This document shows positions 47,859-56,617 of a stretch of DNA of 64,000 bases, in pieces. A model generated the notes under the pieces. It searched no databases and was not told where the DNA came from. It saw nothing but the letters and a program-made list of their open reading frames with translations. The translations under genes were made by a program, and so were the position numbers. Source of the DNA: an uncultured Desulfatitalea sp. (lineage in GTDB: Bacteria; Desulfobacterota; Desulfobacteria; Desulfobacterales; Desulfosarcinaceae); the NCBI GenBank assembly GCA_937868765.1, contig CALMNL010000004.1:248001-312000 (forward strand), written 5' to 3'. How positions within the stretch are numbered: the stretch's first letter is position 1; each line of letters starts with the position of its first letter.

Positions 47859-49196
47859 GTGGTCAAGAACACACACGAAATACGTGACCCCATTCATGTC
47901 TTTATCAAGCTCGATTCCCAGGAGCGACGGGTTCTCGATTCGGCACCGTTTCAAAGGTTGCGCTGTATTCACCAGTTGGCCATGACCTATTTGGTCTATC
48001 CAGGCGCCACCCATCGCCGTTTCGAGCATTCCTTGGGTGTGATGGAGTTGGCGAGCCGCGTTTACGATATCATTACGAATCCTGAAAACCTGACCGATGA
48101 AATTCGAAGCCTGTTTCCTCAAACACAAAACGATTATCATCGGTTACATTGGCGTCGGGTTTTACGGCTCGCGGCCCTATGCCACGATATTGGACACCTG
48201 CCGTTTTCTCATGCCGCGGAAGATCTACTGCCAGAAGGTTGGGACCACGAGCGAATGACGCGCGAGTTGATACTCAGTCCCGCCATGAAAGAAATCTGGA
48301 CCGGCCTGGACCCGCCAAAACCTGACCCACTTGATATCGTGAAACTGGCCCTTGGGAAAAAAAAGGCAAGTGACCTTCCATTCAGCGATTGGGAAATCCT
48401 ATTGGCGGAAATCATTGTAGGCAACGCCTTTGGCGTCGATCGCATGGATTATCTTTTAAGGGATTCCTTGCATACTGGGGTAGCCTATGGCAAATTCGAC
48501 CACTTTCGATTGATCGATACCATGCGCATTTTGTCGCCGCCTGCGCATGGCGATGAGAAGAAAAGCTCTTTGGAACCTTACATTGGCGTTGAAGCCGGCG
48601 GTTTGCAATCGGCCGAGGCGTTGCTCTTGGCACGCTATTTCATGTTCAGCCAGGTCTATTTTCATCCGGTTCGGCGCATTTACGATATTCATTTGAAGGA
48701 TTTTCTTGCGGAGTGGCTGAGCGGCGGATGTTATCCAAACGATGTGGAGCGGTTCTCTGCCTTTACAGATGCGGAAATTACCAGCGCCATGCGCCAAGCC
48801 GCCAAAGATAACCGGGTAGCGGGGCATGTGCATGCCAAGCGAATCATCGACCGCAACCATTTTCGGGTGCTTCACGAAGGTACACTGAGTGATATATTGG
48901 CTTCCGGTGGCGCAATGAAAACCAAGCATATTGCGGCCGCCGCGGCGAAAGAATTCGGCGCGGATAAAATAAGATTCGATTCTTCCTTGCCAAAGGACAG
49001 CGCTATCGATTTTCCGGTACGAGAACGTGATGGATCGATCGTCTCCGCTCACTCCAAATCTCAGGTGCTCAAAAAAATTCCGGCCGCGGCCTTTGAGTAC
49101 ATATTTGTCGAAAAAGAGATCCTGCCCGAAGTCTCTGAATGGTACCAGAAAAACAAAACCATGTTGATGGCTAAAAGCATGGAGGAGGAGTCATGA
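47859..49196 (+). CDS. HD-domain phosphohydrolase (SAMHD1/dGTPase-like)
   Basis: 445 residues. Metal-binding motifs of the HD superfamily appear in order: HRRFEHSLGV, then AALCHDIGHLPFSHAAE (the HD doublet), then GVDRMDYLLRDSL. The opening IRDPIHVFIKLDSQERRVLD and ATHRRFEHSLG match the SAMHD1/YwfO-like deoxynucleotide triphosphohydrolase group, which removes triphosphate from dNTPs. Such enzymes occur in nucleotide homeostasis and in anti-phage defence. The start is GTG 47859. Its stop overlaps the next gene (ATGA). Confidence 0.88.
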   Translation: MVKNTHEIRDPIHVFIKLDSQERRVLDSAPFQRLRCIHQLAMTYLVYPGATHRRFEHSLGVMELASRVYDIITNPENLTDEIRSLFPQTQNDYHRLHWRRVLRLAALCHDIGHLPFSHAAEDLLPEGWDHERMTRELILSPAMKEIWTGLDPPKPDPLDIVKLALGKKKASDLPFSDWEILLAEIIVGNAFGVDRMDYLLRDSLHTGVAYGKFDHFRLIDTMRILSPPAHGDEKKSSLEPYIGVEAGGLQSAEALLLARYFMFSQVYFHPVRRIYDIHLKDFLAEWLSGGCYPNDVERFSAFTDAEITSAMRQAAKDNRVAGHVHAKRIIDRNHFRVLHEGTLSDILASGGAMKTKHIAAAAAKEFGADKIRFDSSLPKDSAIDFPVRERDGSIVSAHSKSQVLKKIPAAAFEYIFVEKEILPEVSEWYQKNKTMLMAKSMEEES

Positions 49197-49744
49197 AAGA
49201 ACAACAAAATAGAGCCGTATTGGTGGCGTTGATTAAGTCCCTCCGGGCCAAAGGCAGTTGGTGTGGGGAAACCCATATCCAGAAGGCTGCTTTTTTCTTG
49301 AAAAACTTGACGGGCGTGCCGATCGATTTTGAGTTCATCCTATATAAGCATGGCCCGTTCTCGTTCGAATTGAGCGACGAACTGAGCGTGATGAAAGCTT
49401 ATGAATTGTTGGATATGGAAGTCACCTACCCCTACGGACCTAAAATAGTGGCTACCGACATGGGGAATGCACTCCAGGAACGTTTCCCCAAGACATCCGC
49501 CCAATATGCAAAGCAGGTCGCGTTTATCGCGGAGAAACTGGGCGACAAAGGTGTGGTCGACCTGGAGCGATTGGCCACCGCATACTATGTAACCATGGAA
49601 AAGCCCGACAGCAGCATAGAGGAGCGCGCAACGGCCATCGTTGAGCTTAAGCCGCACATTTTACCTGAATCGGCAAGGCAGGCTGTTTTGGATGTAGATG
49701 CTTTTATCGCGCAGGTTCGCGAAGAAAAACTGCGCGCAGCGTAG
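49193..49744 (+). CDS. YwgA-like protein, 183 residues
   Basis: A soluble protein with the pattern GETHIQKAAFFLKNLTGVPI and FEFILYKHGPFSFELSDEL, resembling YwgA-type proteins (B. subtilis ywgA lies beside the HD gene ywfO) and more distantly the Panacea/DUF4065 fold. Overlap by ATGA with the HD gene shows a two-gene unit. Its role may be regulator, inhibitor or partner of the HD enzyme. The family call is from memory and moderate. Confidence 0.6.
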   Translation: MKEQQNRAVLVALIKSLRAKGSWCGETHIQKAAFFLKNLTGVPIDFEFILYKHGPFSFELSDELSVMKAYELLDMEVTYPYGPKIVATDMGNALQERFPKTSAQYAKQVAFIAEKLGDKGVVDLERLATAYYVTMEKPDSSIEERATAIVELKPHILPESARQAVLDVDAFIAQVREEKLRAA

Positions 49745-49780
49745 AAATCCATTTATGAGGGGATATCCTAAACCAGCTAT

Positions 49781-51544
49781 TTATCCTACCGACTGCTCTA
49801 CAATGGCATCGGCCAATTGAATTTTGGTGCTTTGGGCAGTGTTCAGCCGGGCTTTGAGTTCATCGCACAGCGCCATGAGTTCATCGACTTTGGCGACGAT
49901 GCGGCATTGCTCATTTAATGGTGGGACTGGAAAAACTAGCGGCGCAATGTCCTTGTTGTTTATTTGAGGAACACTGGTTCCGCTGTTAAGTTCAGCCAAA
50001 TCAATACCCATTAGCCATCTATAGGCATAATCCAAACTTATCCCTTCAAACGGCGTAATGGCCATTATATTAAGGTCCGCAAACAAGTCGGTCTTCACCA
50101 AACGCTTTTTATTCGTAGCTATCGCCCCACCTCTTTTTGGGAAAATTATGCTGCCAGATGGTATAAGCGCATTAAGCTCTTTGGAGTCTGGATTGATATA
50201 ACGAGAAGAGTTTTTTATTTCAAATTCATTGCCTTCAATATTCATATCAGCAACTTTTAAATATAAGTATGCTCCGCTATGAAGTTCTTTCTCTTTATCG
50301 AAGGAAGTGCCACTCATTAGCCGAAAAATGTCTCCAACACGAGCCCATTCCCAACTATCCGGTACAATATAGGTCTTTTCCTCCTCCCTAATCTCCGATA
50401 ATGGACAGCCCCTTTTGATCATACCTTCCTTCATCCACCCCTTATTTTCTTTGGCGATCTTTTCCAGCAGGACGCTGGCCGGTTCGTCATTGGGGTCTTG
50501 GGGCACGAGTTTGCCCATGACGGCGAGTTGGAGGATGGTTTGTTTGAGCTGGTCGATGCTGGCTTCGGTGGTGAACAGGGTGTCGAAGTGGTCGGCGATG
50601 CGTCGCCAGTTTTGGGGAAACTCCTTGGCATCGGCGGCGCTGGTGAGGGCGGCGAGCAGGGCACTCACCAGGATTTGGTGGGTGTCGTTGCTGTCGGTCT
50701 GCTGCTGTTCGAGTTGGTCGCAGAGGGTCATTAGTTCGTTGACTTTGGTGACGATGCGGTGCTGCTCGCCAATAGGTGGAACGGGCATTTGGATCTGTCC
50801 GAGGTTTCCAGTCGATATCCTCTTACGGGTTGTACCAGTCGCATATTCTTCTATTTTTTTTTGGACTATTTGGCTATTCTGAATAATCATCAAGTACTTA
50901 TTGCTGATACAGCTTAAATCGCATCGGCAGATGGCGACATCTACTACAGTTACACATGGCTTCTTGTCACCTGGAAATATGCACGCACGCCCGAGTGGAT
51001 CAGGTAGTCTCGCTATTAAAACATCTCCCACTTCAAGATATGTGCAGTTTAACTTCTCTGCTCGAGATGTTGTCATAAATCTAGAAGATTTGTCTCGATA
51101 TTCGCGCTCACCGACATCCGCTAACTGAACCAATCGAACATCACCATTAGGATCTTGATCTTTTGATTCTACCCAATCACCATCTTTCAGAGGCCAAAGA
51201 GGGATATTTGCTAAAAATTCCCATTCCCAGCCATTCGGCAAATGATAATATCCCTCTGCTTTGCCTAAATTTTGGTGCTTTCTAGCGGCCTTAGTTTTTC
51301 CTGTTTTTATAAGTTCTTGTTGTCGAAGTTTAAGTAGTTTCAGCTGCTTTTTAGCCGGTTCGTCATTCGGGTCCTGCGGCACCAGCTTTCCCCGCACGGC
51401 CAACTCCAAAATCAACTCCCGCAGCTTCTTGATGCCATGCGGACTTTGCCCGTTACCATTACCCCCGCGGCCCCTGCCGCCATTGCCTTTGGGTGCCTGG
51501 GCTGCAGTCCAGATATCCATGTGCTCGGTAATCAAATCGATCAT
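49781..51544 (-). CDS. hsdS: Type I restriction enzyme specificity subunit HsdS
   Basis: 587 residues with two target-recognition domains. Each is preceded by a copy of the conserved helix (LELAVRGKLVPQDPNDEPA near 48, LQLAVMGKLVPQDPNDEPA near 343) and followed by a conserved helix ending in VKVDELMALCDELKARL-like sequence. The recognition segments (roughly 51330-50770 and 50440-49970) are clearly AT-richer than the conserved parts, as expected for exchanged recognition domains. It sets the DNA target for HsdM and HsdR. ATGA overlap with hsdM. The target sequence cannot be read from the protein. Confidence 0.95.
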   Translation of the reverse strand: MIDLITEHMDIWTAAQAPKGNGGRGRGGNGNGQSPHGIKKLRELILELAVRGKLVPQDPNDEPAKKQLKLLKLRQQELIKTGKTKAARKHQNLGKAEGYYHLPNGWEWEFLANIPLWPLKDGDWVESKDQDPNGDVRLVQLADVGEREYRDKSSRFMTTSRAEKLNCTYLEVGDVLIARLPDPLGRACIFPGDKKPCVTVVDVAICRCDLSCISNKYLMIIQNSQIVQKKIEEYATGTTRKRISTGNLGQIQMPVPPIGEQHRIVTKVNELMTLCDQLEQQQTDSNDTHQILVSALLAALTSAADAKEFPQNWRRIADHFDTLFTTEASIDQLKQTILQLAVMGKLVPQDPNDEPASVLLEKIAKENKGWMKEGMIKRGCPLSEIREEEKTYIVPDSWEWARVGDIFRLMSGTSFDKEKELHSGAYLYLKVADMNIEGNEFEIKNSSRYINPDSKELNALIPSGSIIFPKRGGAIATNKKRLVKTDLFADLNIMAITPFEGISLDYAYRWLMGIDLAELNSGTSVPQINNKDIAPLVFPVPPLNEQCRIVAKVDELMALCDELKARLNTAQSTKIQLADAIVEQSVG

Positions 51545-53028
51545 GGTCGGCTCGCGCCTCCGTTGCCCAGCGCTTCCTTAAGGATGGCCTTGAGCTGGTT
51601 GCGCAGTTTGGCGATCTCCGTCTGCTGCTGGGTGTACTTTTTGAGCAGTTGGTCCGGATCGTGGTTGATCTTTTCGGCCACATGGGGGTTTTTGATGTCG
51701 AGGTTGTAGTTGCGGGCTTTGATCTCGTCGATGGAAACCTTCCAGGCCAGTTCGGTTTCGGTCCGGGCTTTGAAGCCGTCGGCTTCGCTGCCCCACCACT
51801 CGATTTCGGGCTGGAACTCCTCGAAGCGCATGGGCTTGGTCTTGTTGTAGCTTTTGACCCCTTCGGGATAGGGGTGTTCGTAGTACCAGATCTCTTTGGT
51901 GGGTTGTCCCTTGGTGAAGAAGAGCAGGTTGGTCTTGATGCCGGTGTAGGGGTTGAACACGCCGTTGGGCAGGCGCACGATGGTGTGCAGGTTGCACTCG
52001 GTAGTGAGTTTTTCCTTGAGCCGGGTTTTCATGCCTTCGCCGAAGAAGAAGCCGTCGGGCAGGACCACGGCGCCGCGGCCGTTTTCGCGCAGCAGGTGGA
52101 TGATCAGGGTGACGAAGAGATCGGCGGTCTCACGGGTGCGAAAATTGGCCGGGAAGTTGTTTTCGATGCCGTCTTCTTCCATGCCGCCGAAGGGCGGGTT
52201 GGTGACGATGACATGCACCCGGTCTTTTTGGGTGTAATCCCGCAGGGGGCGGGCCAGGGTGTTGTCGTGCCGGATCTCGGTGGGGGTGTCGATGCCCTGC
52301 AGGATCATGTTGGTGACGCAGAGCATATGGGGCAGGGCCTTTTTGTCCACGCCGCGGATGGTCTGCTGCAGGGTCTCTTCGTGCTTGGCTTTTTTAACAT
52401 AGCGCTCGCGCTTGTGCTGGATGGTGTGGGCCAGAAAGCCGCCGGTGCCGCAAGCCGGGTCGAGCACAATCTCATCGAGTTTCGGATCGACCCGGTTGAC
52501 AATGAATTGGGTGACGGCGCGGGGCGTGTAGAATTCGCCGGCATTGCCCGCGCTTTGCAGGTCCTTGAGGATCTGCTCGTAGATATTGCCGAAGGTGTGG
52601 CGGTCCTTCTGGGTGTTGAAGTCGATCTCGCAGATCTTGTTGATCACCTGGCGCATCAAGGTGCCGGATTTCATATAGTTGTAAGCGTCTTCGAACACGC
52701 TGCGGATCACCAGGGCGCGGGCGCCGGCCGGGCCGTGGGTGTTGAGCTTGTTCTTCAGGTGGGGAAAGAGCTGGGCGTTGACGAAGTCGGCCAGCTCGTC
52801 GCCGGTCATGCCTTCGGGGTTCTTGGCCCAGGCGCGCCAGCGCAGATGCCTGGGCAGCGGGGATTGATAGTCGTCTTCGAGGAGTTCCAGTTCGTCTTCA
52901 CGGTCGTCCAATATTTTGAGAAACAACATCCAGACCAGTTGGCTGATGCGCTGGGCGTCACCGTCGACGCCCACATCCTTACGCATGATGTCCTGGATGG
53001 ATTTGATGATGCCGGACACGTTGCTCAT
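51541..53028 (-). CDS. hsdM: Type I DNA methyltransferase HsdM
   Basis: A 495-residue N6-adenine methyltransferase. The AdoMet motif DPACGTGGFLAHTI near 187 and the catalytic NPPFGG near 275 are both intact. The N-terminal helical domain ends in the type I pattern (FNTQKDRHTFGNIYEQILKD), and the C-terminal coiled region (KKYTQQQTEIAKLRNQL) contacts HsdS. It overlaps both neighbours by 4 bases, so hsdR-hsdM-hsdS is one operon read leftwards. Confidence 0.96.
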   Translation of the reverse strand: MSNVSGIIKSIQDIMRKDVGVDGDAQRISQLVWMLFLKILDDREDELELLEDDYQSPLPRHLRWRAWAKNPEGMTGDELADFVNAQLFPHLKNKLNTHGPAGARALVIRSVFEDAYNYMKSGTLMRQVINKICEIDFNTQKDRHTFGNIYEQILKDLQSAGNAGEFYTPRAVTQFIVNRVDPKLDEIVLDPACGTGGFLAHTIQHKRERYVKKAKHEETLQQTIRGVDKKALPHMLCVTNMILQGIDTPTEIRHDNTLARPLRDYTQKDRVHVIVTNPPFGGMEEDGIENNFPANFRTRETADLFVTLIIHLLRENGRGAVVLPDGFFFGEGMKTRLKEKLTTECNLHTIVRLPNGVFNPYTGIKTNLLFFTKGQPTKEIWYYEHPYPEGVKSYNKTKPMRFEEFQPEIEWWGSEADGFKARTETELAWKVSIDEIKARNYNLDIKNPHVAEKINHDPDQLLKKYTQQQTEIAKLRNQLKAILKEALGNGGASRP

Positions 53029-55373
53029 GCACTCTGCTCCTGATGGTACAGTTCCCGGGCCAGTTCGGCCACGGCCTCGTCATAATTGGCCTTGCCGCCG
53101 AAGGCCTGGTTGATGATCTCCATGGGGGTGCCCATGTCGCTGAAGGGTTTGAGTTTGAGCACCTTGGCGTTTTCCAGGGTGCGGATGCCCTCGTCGGCAT
53201 ATTTGTCGAGCAGAGCGCTGAGCACGGCCCGGGCCTGCGCGCCGTATTTGGTGAAGTAGTTGCGCTTTTTCACCTGGTTGGCGCGCTCCCTGCGGGTGAG
53301 CGGGGGCCGGTCATAGGCGATGTGGCAGATGAGGTCGAAATCGCCATACGCCTTGCCCACCTCCTCGGCCAGGTTTTCCAGGATGATGCCGTGGGCTTCG
53401 AGCTCTTCGATGATGGCCTGCTTTTTCTTGGCCGCGCTCCAGCGGCGCAGGAAGTCGTCCAGGGAGGCGAATTCGGAACGGATCTGCTTGCGGGTGAAGT
53501 CGCGGTAGGATTCGGTGATCAGGTTGCCGTCCGGGCCGTAGTACTCCACGCGCTCGGCCACGATGCGGACGGGAACGCTGCCGATGTAAATCTTGCGCGA
53601 CCCTGCTTCGGGTTCTTCCTCGCCGCCGTCTTCTCCGCCGGGCGGTTCGGGATCGGGCGGCACTGGGTCGTCGTCCTCCCCGGGTTCGTAGATCACCACC
53701 GGTTCGCCGTCAAACTCGGGGTCCCGGAACAGCTCGGTGGCCTTCTTGAAATCCATGATGGTGAAAAACCATTTGTCGTACTCTTCGTCCACGCGGGTGC
53801 CGCGACCGATGATCTGCTTGAACACGGTCATGGAGGTGATGGTCTTGTCCAGCACGATGAGCTTGCAGGTCTTGGCGTCCACTCCCGTGGTCATTAGGTC
53901 CGAGGTGGTGGCGATGACCGGAAAGCGGCTCTCGGGATCGATGAAGCTGTCCAGTTCGGCCTTGCCTTCGGCGCTGTCTCCGGTGATGCGCATGACGTAT
54001 TTGGGATGCGCGATGGCCAGGCGCCCGGCGGCATTGACGATGGCGGCGCGCATGCGCTCGGCATGGTCGATGTCGTCGCAGAAGATGATGGTCTTGGCAA
54101 AGGGGTCGGTGGCGTTGAGAAACCGCATGACGCGCCGGGCCACCAGCCGGGTGCGCTGGTTGAGCACCAGGATGCGGTCGAAGTCTTTCTGGTTGTAGGT
54201 GCGGGGCTCGACCGCCTGGCCGAGGTCGTCGGTCATGCCGGGTGGCGGGGTCCAGCCGTAGAGGTCCTTGTCGATGTCGATGCGCACCACTTTGTAGGGC
54301 GCCAGAAAGCCGTCCGCGATGCCCTGCTTCAGGCTGTAGGTGTAGACCGGCTCGCCGAAATAGGTGAGGTTGGAGACGTAGCGGGTCTCCTTGGGGGTGG
54401 CGGTCAGGCCCAGCTGGACGGCGTCGGAAAAGTAGTCCAGGATCTCGCGCCAGGCGGAATCGTCGGCGGCGCTGCCACGGTGGCACTCGTCAATGACCAC
54501 CATGTCGAAAAAATCGGGCGATACGTTTTTGAAGATCTTGTCGGCCTCGTCCGGGCCGGTGATGGCCTGGTACAGGGCCAGGTGGATCTCGTAGGCCGGA
54601 TCGATCTTGCGGTTCTTGACCTTGGCCATGACCGAGCCGAAGGGTTTGAAGTCGTTGACCAGGGTCTGGTCGGCCAGGATGTTGCGGTCCACCAGGAAAA
54701 GCACCCGGCGCACGGCCTTGGCCTTCCACAGCCGCCAGATGATCTGGAAGGTGGTGTAGGTCTTGCCCGTGCCGGTGGCCATGACCAGCAGCACGCGCCG
54801 CTGGCCCCGGGCCACGGCTTCCACCACCCGGTTGATGGCCTCGACCTGGTAGTAGCGCGGCTCCTTGCCCGAGCCGTCGGTGTGGTAGGGCTGGACCACC
54901 AGCGCTTCGGCCGGCTCTTCGATGCCCCGATATCTTCGGTAGCGGCGCCAAAGGGCCGACGGCGCCGGAAACTGGCTGAGGGGAAACTCCGTCTCGATCT
55001 CCTCGCCGGGGTAAGGCACCTTGTTGTGAGACGCGAAGGCTTCGCCATTGGAACTGAAGGCGCAGGGCACATCCAGGATCTCGGCGTAGCCCAGCGCCTG
55101 CTGCAGGCCGTGGCGCACGCCACAGCGGTTATCCTTGGCCTCCACCACCGCCACGGGCACGCCCGGTTCCCATGAGAGCACATAGTCGGCGAACTTCTTC
55201 TTTTTCTTGTTGCGCGAGGAGATGTTGCCCCGGACCACGATGGGGCCGGGGGTGAGGGTGACTTCGCGGCGGATCTGGCGGGTCGGGTCCCAACCGGCAT
55301 CCTTTATGGCCGGAGTGATGTAGAGATCGCAGATGTCGGTTTCGCTGAGGTCTTTCTTGTTGACGTCGTTCAA
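53025..55373 (-). CDS. hsdR: Type I restriction endonuclease HsdR
   Basis: A 782-residue motor-nuclease subunit. The N-terminal PD-(D/E)xK nuclease site is D63 ... E78-x-K80 (ADYVLSWEPGVPVAVVEAK). The Walker A box MATGTGKTYT is near 200 and the DEAH-like box IDECHRG near 292. The C-terminal third is the EcoEI-type region. All catalytic motifs look intact. The start is TTG 55373 (no in-frame ATG fits), with GAGG upstream. The length is short but normal for the EcoEI-like branch. Confidence 0.94.
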   Translation of the reverse strand: MNDVNKKDLSETDICDLYITPAIKDAGWDPTRQIRREVTLTPGPIVVRGNISSRNKKKKKFADYVLSWEPGVPVAVVEAKDNRCGVRHGLQQALGYAEILDVPCAFSSNGEAFASHNKVPYPGEEIETEFPLSQFPAPSALWRRYRRYRGIEEPAEALVVQPYHTDGSGKEPRYYQVEAINRVVEAVARGQRRVLLVMATGTGKTYTTFQIIWRLWKAKAVRRVLFLVDRNILADQTLVNDFKPFGSVMAKVKNRKIDPAYEIHLALYQAITGPDEADKIFKNVSPDFFDMVVIDECHRGSAADDSAWREILDYFSDAVQLGLTATPKETRYVSNLTYFGEPVYTYSLKQGIADGFLAPYKVVRIDIDKDLYGWTPPPGMTDDLGQAVEPRTYNQKDFDRILVLNQRTRLVARRVMRFLNATDPFAKTIIFCDDIDHAERMRAAIVNAAGRLAIAHPKYVMRITGDSAEGKAELDSFIDPESRFPVIATTSDLMTTGVDAKTCKLIVLDKTITSMTVFKQIIGRGTRVDEEYDKWFFTIMDFKKATELFRDPEFDGEPVVIYEPGEDDDPVPPDPEPPGGEDGGEEEPEAGSRKIYIGSVPVRIVAERVEYYGPDGNLITESYRDFTRKQIRSEFASLDDFLRRWSAAKKKQAIIEELEAHGIILENLAEEVGKAYGDFDLICHIAYDRPPLTRRERANQVKKRNYFTKYGAQARAVLSALLDKYADEGIRTLENAKVLKLKPFSDMGTPMEIINQAFGGKANYDEAVAELARELYHQEQSA

Positions 55374-55546
55374 AACCGGAACCTCTATCCCTTCACCCGT
55401 CGTTGCATCAGCTTACAATCCTTTACTCTGCACCGCCCATTAAGAATCATTAAATAACAGTAATTTGGAATGAGCTAAATAAACTTGAAAGCGGCGGGAA
55501 AGTCAAGGATAGAGGTTTTCAAAAAAGGCCGGCCGCTTGGATGCCT
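55374..55546. other. Upstream region of the hsd operon
   Basis: A 173-bp gap. The portion 55435-55490 is AT-rich (TTAAGAATCATTAAATAACA) and is the probable promoter of the leftward hsd operon. No palindrome of note. Confidence 0.4.
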
Positions 55547-55936
55547 TCATCCTTGCCCAATATAATGAACCCGCTTCTCCACCACCAATGCCACGATGTC
55601 CGCGAGCCGTTCCAACTTGAAGGGCTTGCGCAGACAGGCCCGGGCGCCGCTGGCGATGGCCTGGCGGCGGCGTTGGGAATTGAAATAGCCGGTGAGGACG
55701 ATCACCGGCGGGCCGTGGTGGCGGTGGACGAGCCGGGTCAGCTCCAGGCCGTTGATGCCCGGGTGGTTGATGTCGGTGAGCAGGACGTCGAAGGGCCGCT
55801 GTCGCAAGTGGTGCAGGGCCTCTTCATTGTCACGGGCCAGGCAGGTCATGCAGTGGTGGCATTGATCGAAGTATTGCGCCAGCGTCTCCCGAATGGCCTG
55901 GTCATCATCGACGATGAGAATGCATTTGGGTTTCAT
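55547..55936 (-). CDS. Single-domain response regulator
   Basis: A 129-residue receiver: ILIVDDDQAIRE acidic pocket, phospho-acceptor in VLLTDINHPGINGLEL, VIVLTGY and LRKPF. No output domain and no kinase adjacent, so its partner is elsewhere. ATG 55936 (MKPKCILIV) follows GAGGCGG; the longer frame to 56050 has an unlikely lead. The 150 bp upstream contain a GTGAC-AGATACG-GTCAC symmetric site. Confidence 0.9.
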   Translation of the reverse strand: MKPKCILIVDDDQAIRETLAQYFDQCHHCMTCLARDNEEALHHLRQRPFDVLLTDINHPGINGLELTRLVHRHHGPPVIVLTGYFNSQRRRQAIASGARACLRKPFKLERLADIVALVVEKRVHYIGQG

Positions 55937-56087
55937 GTCCGCCTCCTCGAGGCGGTTATAGCACGGGGGTGTGACAGATACGGTCACAAGGCAGGGAGAT
56001 TGCGTGCAGCATGGTCCAATGCTTCGAACCGACCGCAGCGAGTCCGGCATGCACCGTGGACCAAGGGAGACAGGCTGCGGCCCAAAG

Positions 56088-56525
56088 TTAATGGATAGCG
56101 TCGGCCCTCTTCAGCGTGCCGCTGCGAACCACGGCGATCAGGAAAGCCGCCAGGTAAAGGGTGTTGGGCACCGCGTTGAGGCCGAAGCCGGTCACTACCG
56201 ACAGGGTCGTGTCGATGACGTACCAGCTCACCACCGAGGCGGTGATCCACCGCCAGGTCGCCTTGGCGGCTTTTCCGCCGAGCCGGTGCGCCGCCTGCAC
56301 GGCGGCCAGCAGGGTGATGCCCCAGCCGATGGTGACGGCCCCGAGCACGGCCAGGCTGAAGCGCATGGGCGGATCGAGCTGGAATTGCCCGGGACCGTTC
56401 AAGAGCGCGAAGATGAGGCGCACCGGGCCGCTGGTGGCCGCCGCGGCCCCGCCTGCCAGAACCACGCCGAAAAGACCCACCGCCAGACAAAAACCGATCA
56501 TCCAATTTTGCCAGAACCGTGTCAT
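56088..56525 (-). CDS. Hypothetical four-helix membrane protein
   Basis: 145 residues with four hydrophobic segments (about 7-35, 55-80, 90-112, 115-135) and few charges between them. I recognise no family with confidence. It is divergent from the XRE regulator, 92 bp away, and may be under its control. Confidence 0.6.
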   Translation of the reverse strand: MTRFWQNWMIGFCLAVGLFGVVLAGGAAAATSGPVRLIFALLNGPGQFQLDPPMRFSLAVLGAVTIGWGITLLAAVQAAHRLGGKAAKATWRWITASVVSWYVIDTTLSVVTGFGLNAVPNTLYLAAFLIAVVRSGTLKRADAIH

Positions 56526-56582
56526 GCGGACCTCCGGACCAGGGTTGAATCCCGCCGTGTTTAGGGATAGAGTAGCCCCGTG

Positions 56583-56612
56583 AGGTAAAGAAGTCCATTA
56601 CCTGGGAGGTAA
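56583..56612. promoter_or_regulatory. AGGTAA operator cluster before the XRE regulator gene
   Basis: AGGTAA (56583-56588), its complement TTACCT (56598-56603) and a third AGGTAA (56607-56612) lie within 30 bp. The third copy overlaps the ribosome site GGGAGG of the regulator gene. The arrangement suggests autoregulation and control of the divergent membrane gene. Confidence 0.55.
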
Positions 56613-56617
56613 AATCG

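Noticed and set aside
55970-56090. A second inverted-repeat element between the receiver and the membrane protein
   Set aside because: GGTCCA...TGGACC and GTGAC...GTCAC pairs exist, but arms are short and unlike the element at 40960-41145.
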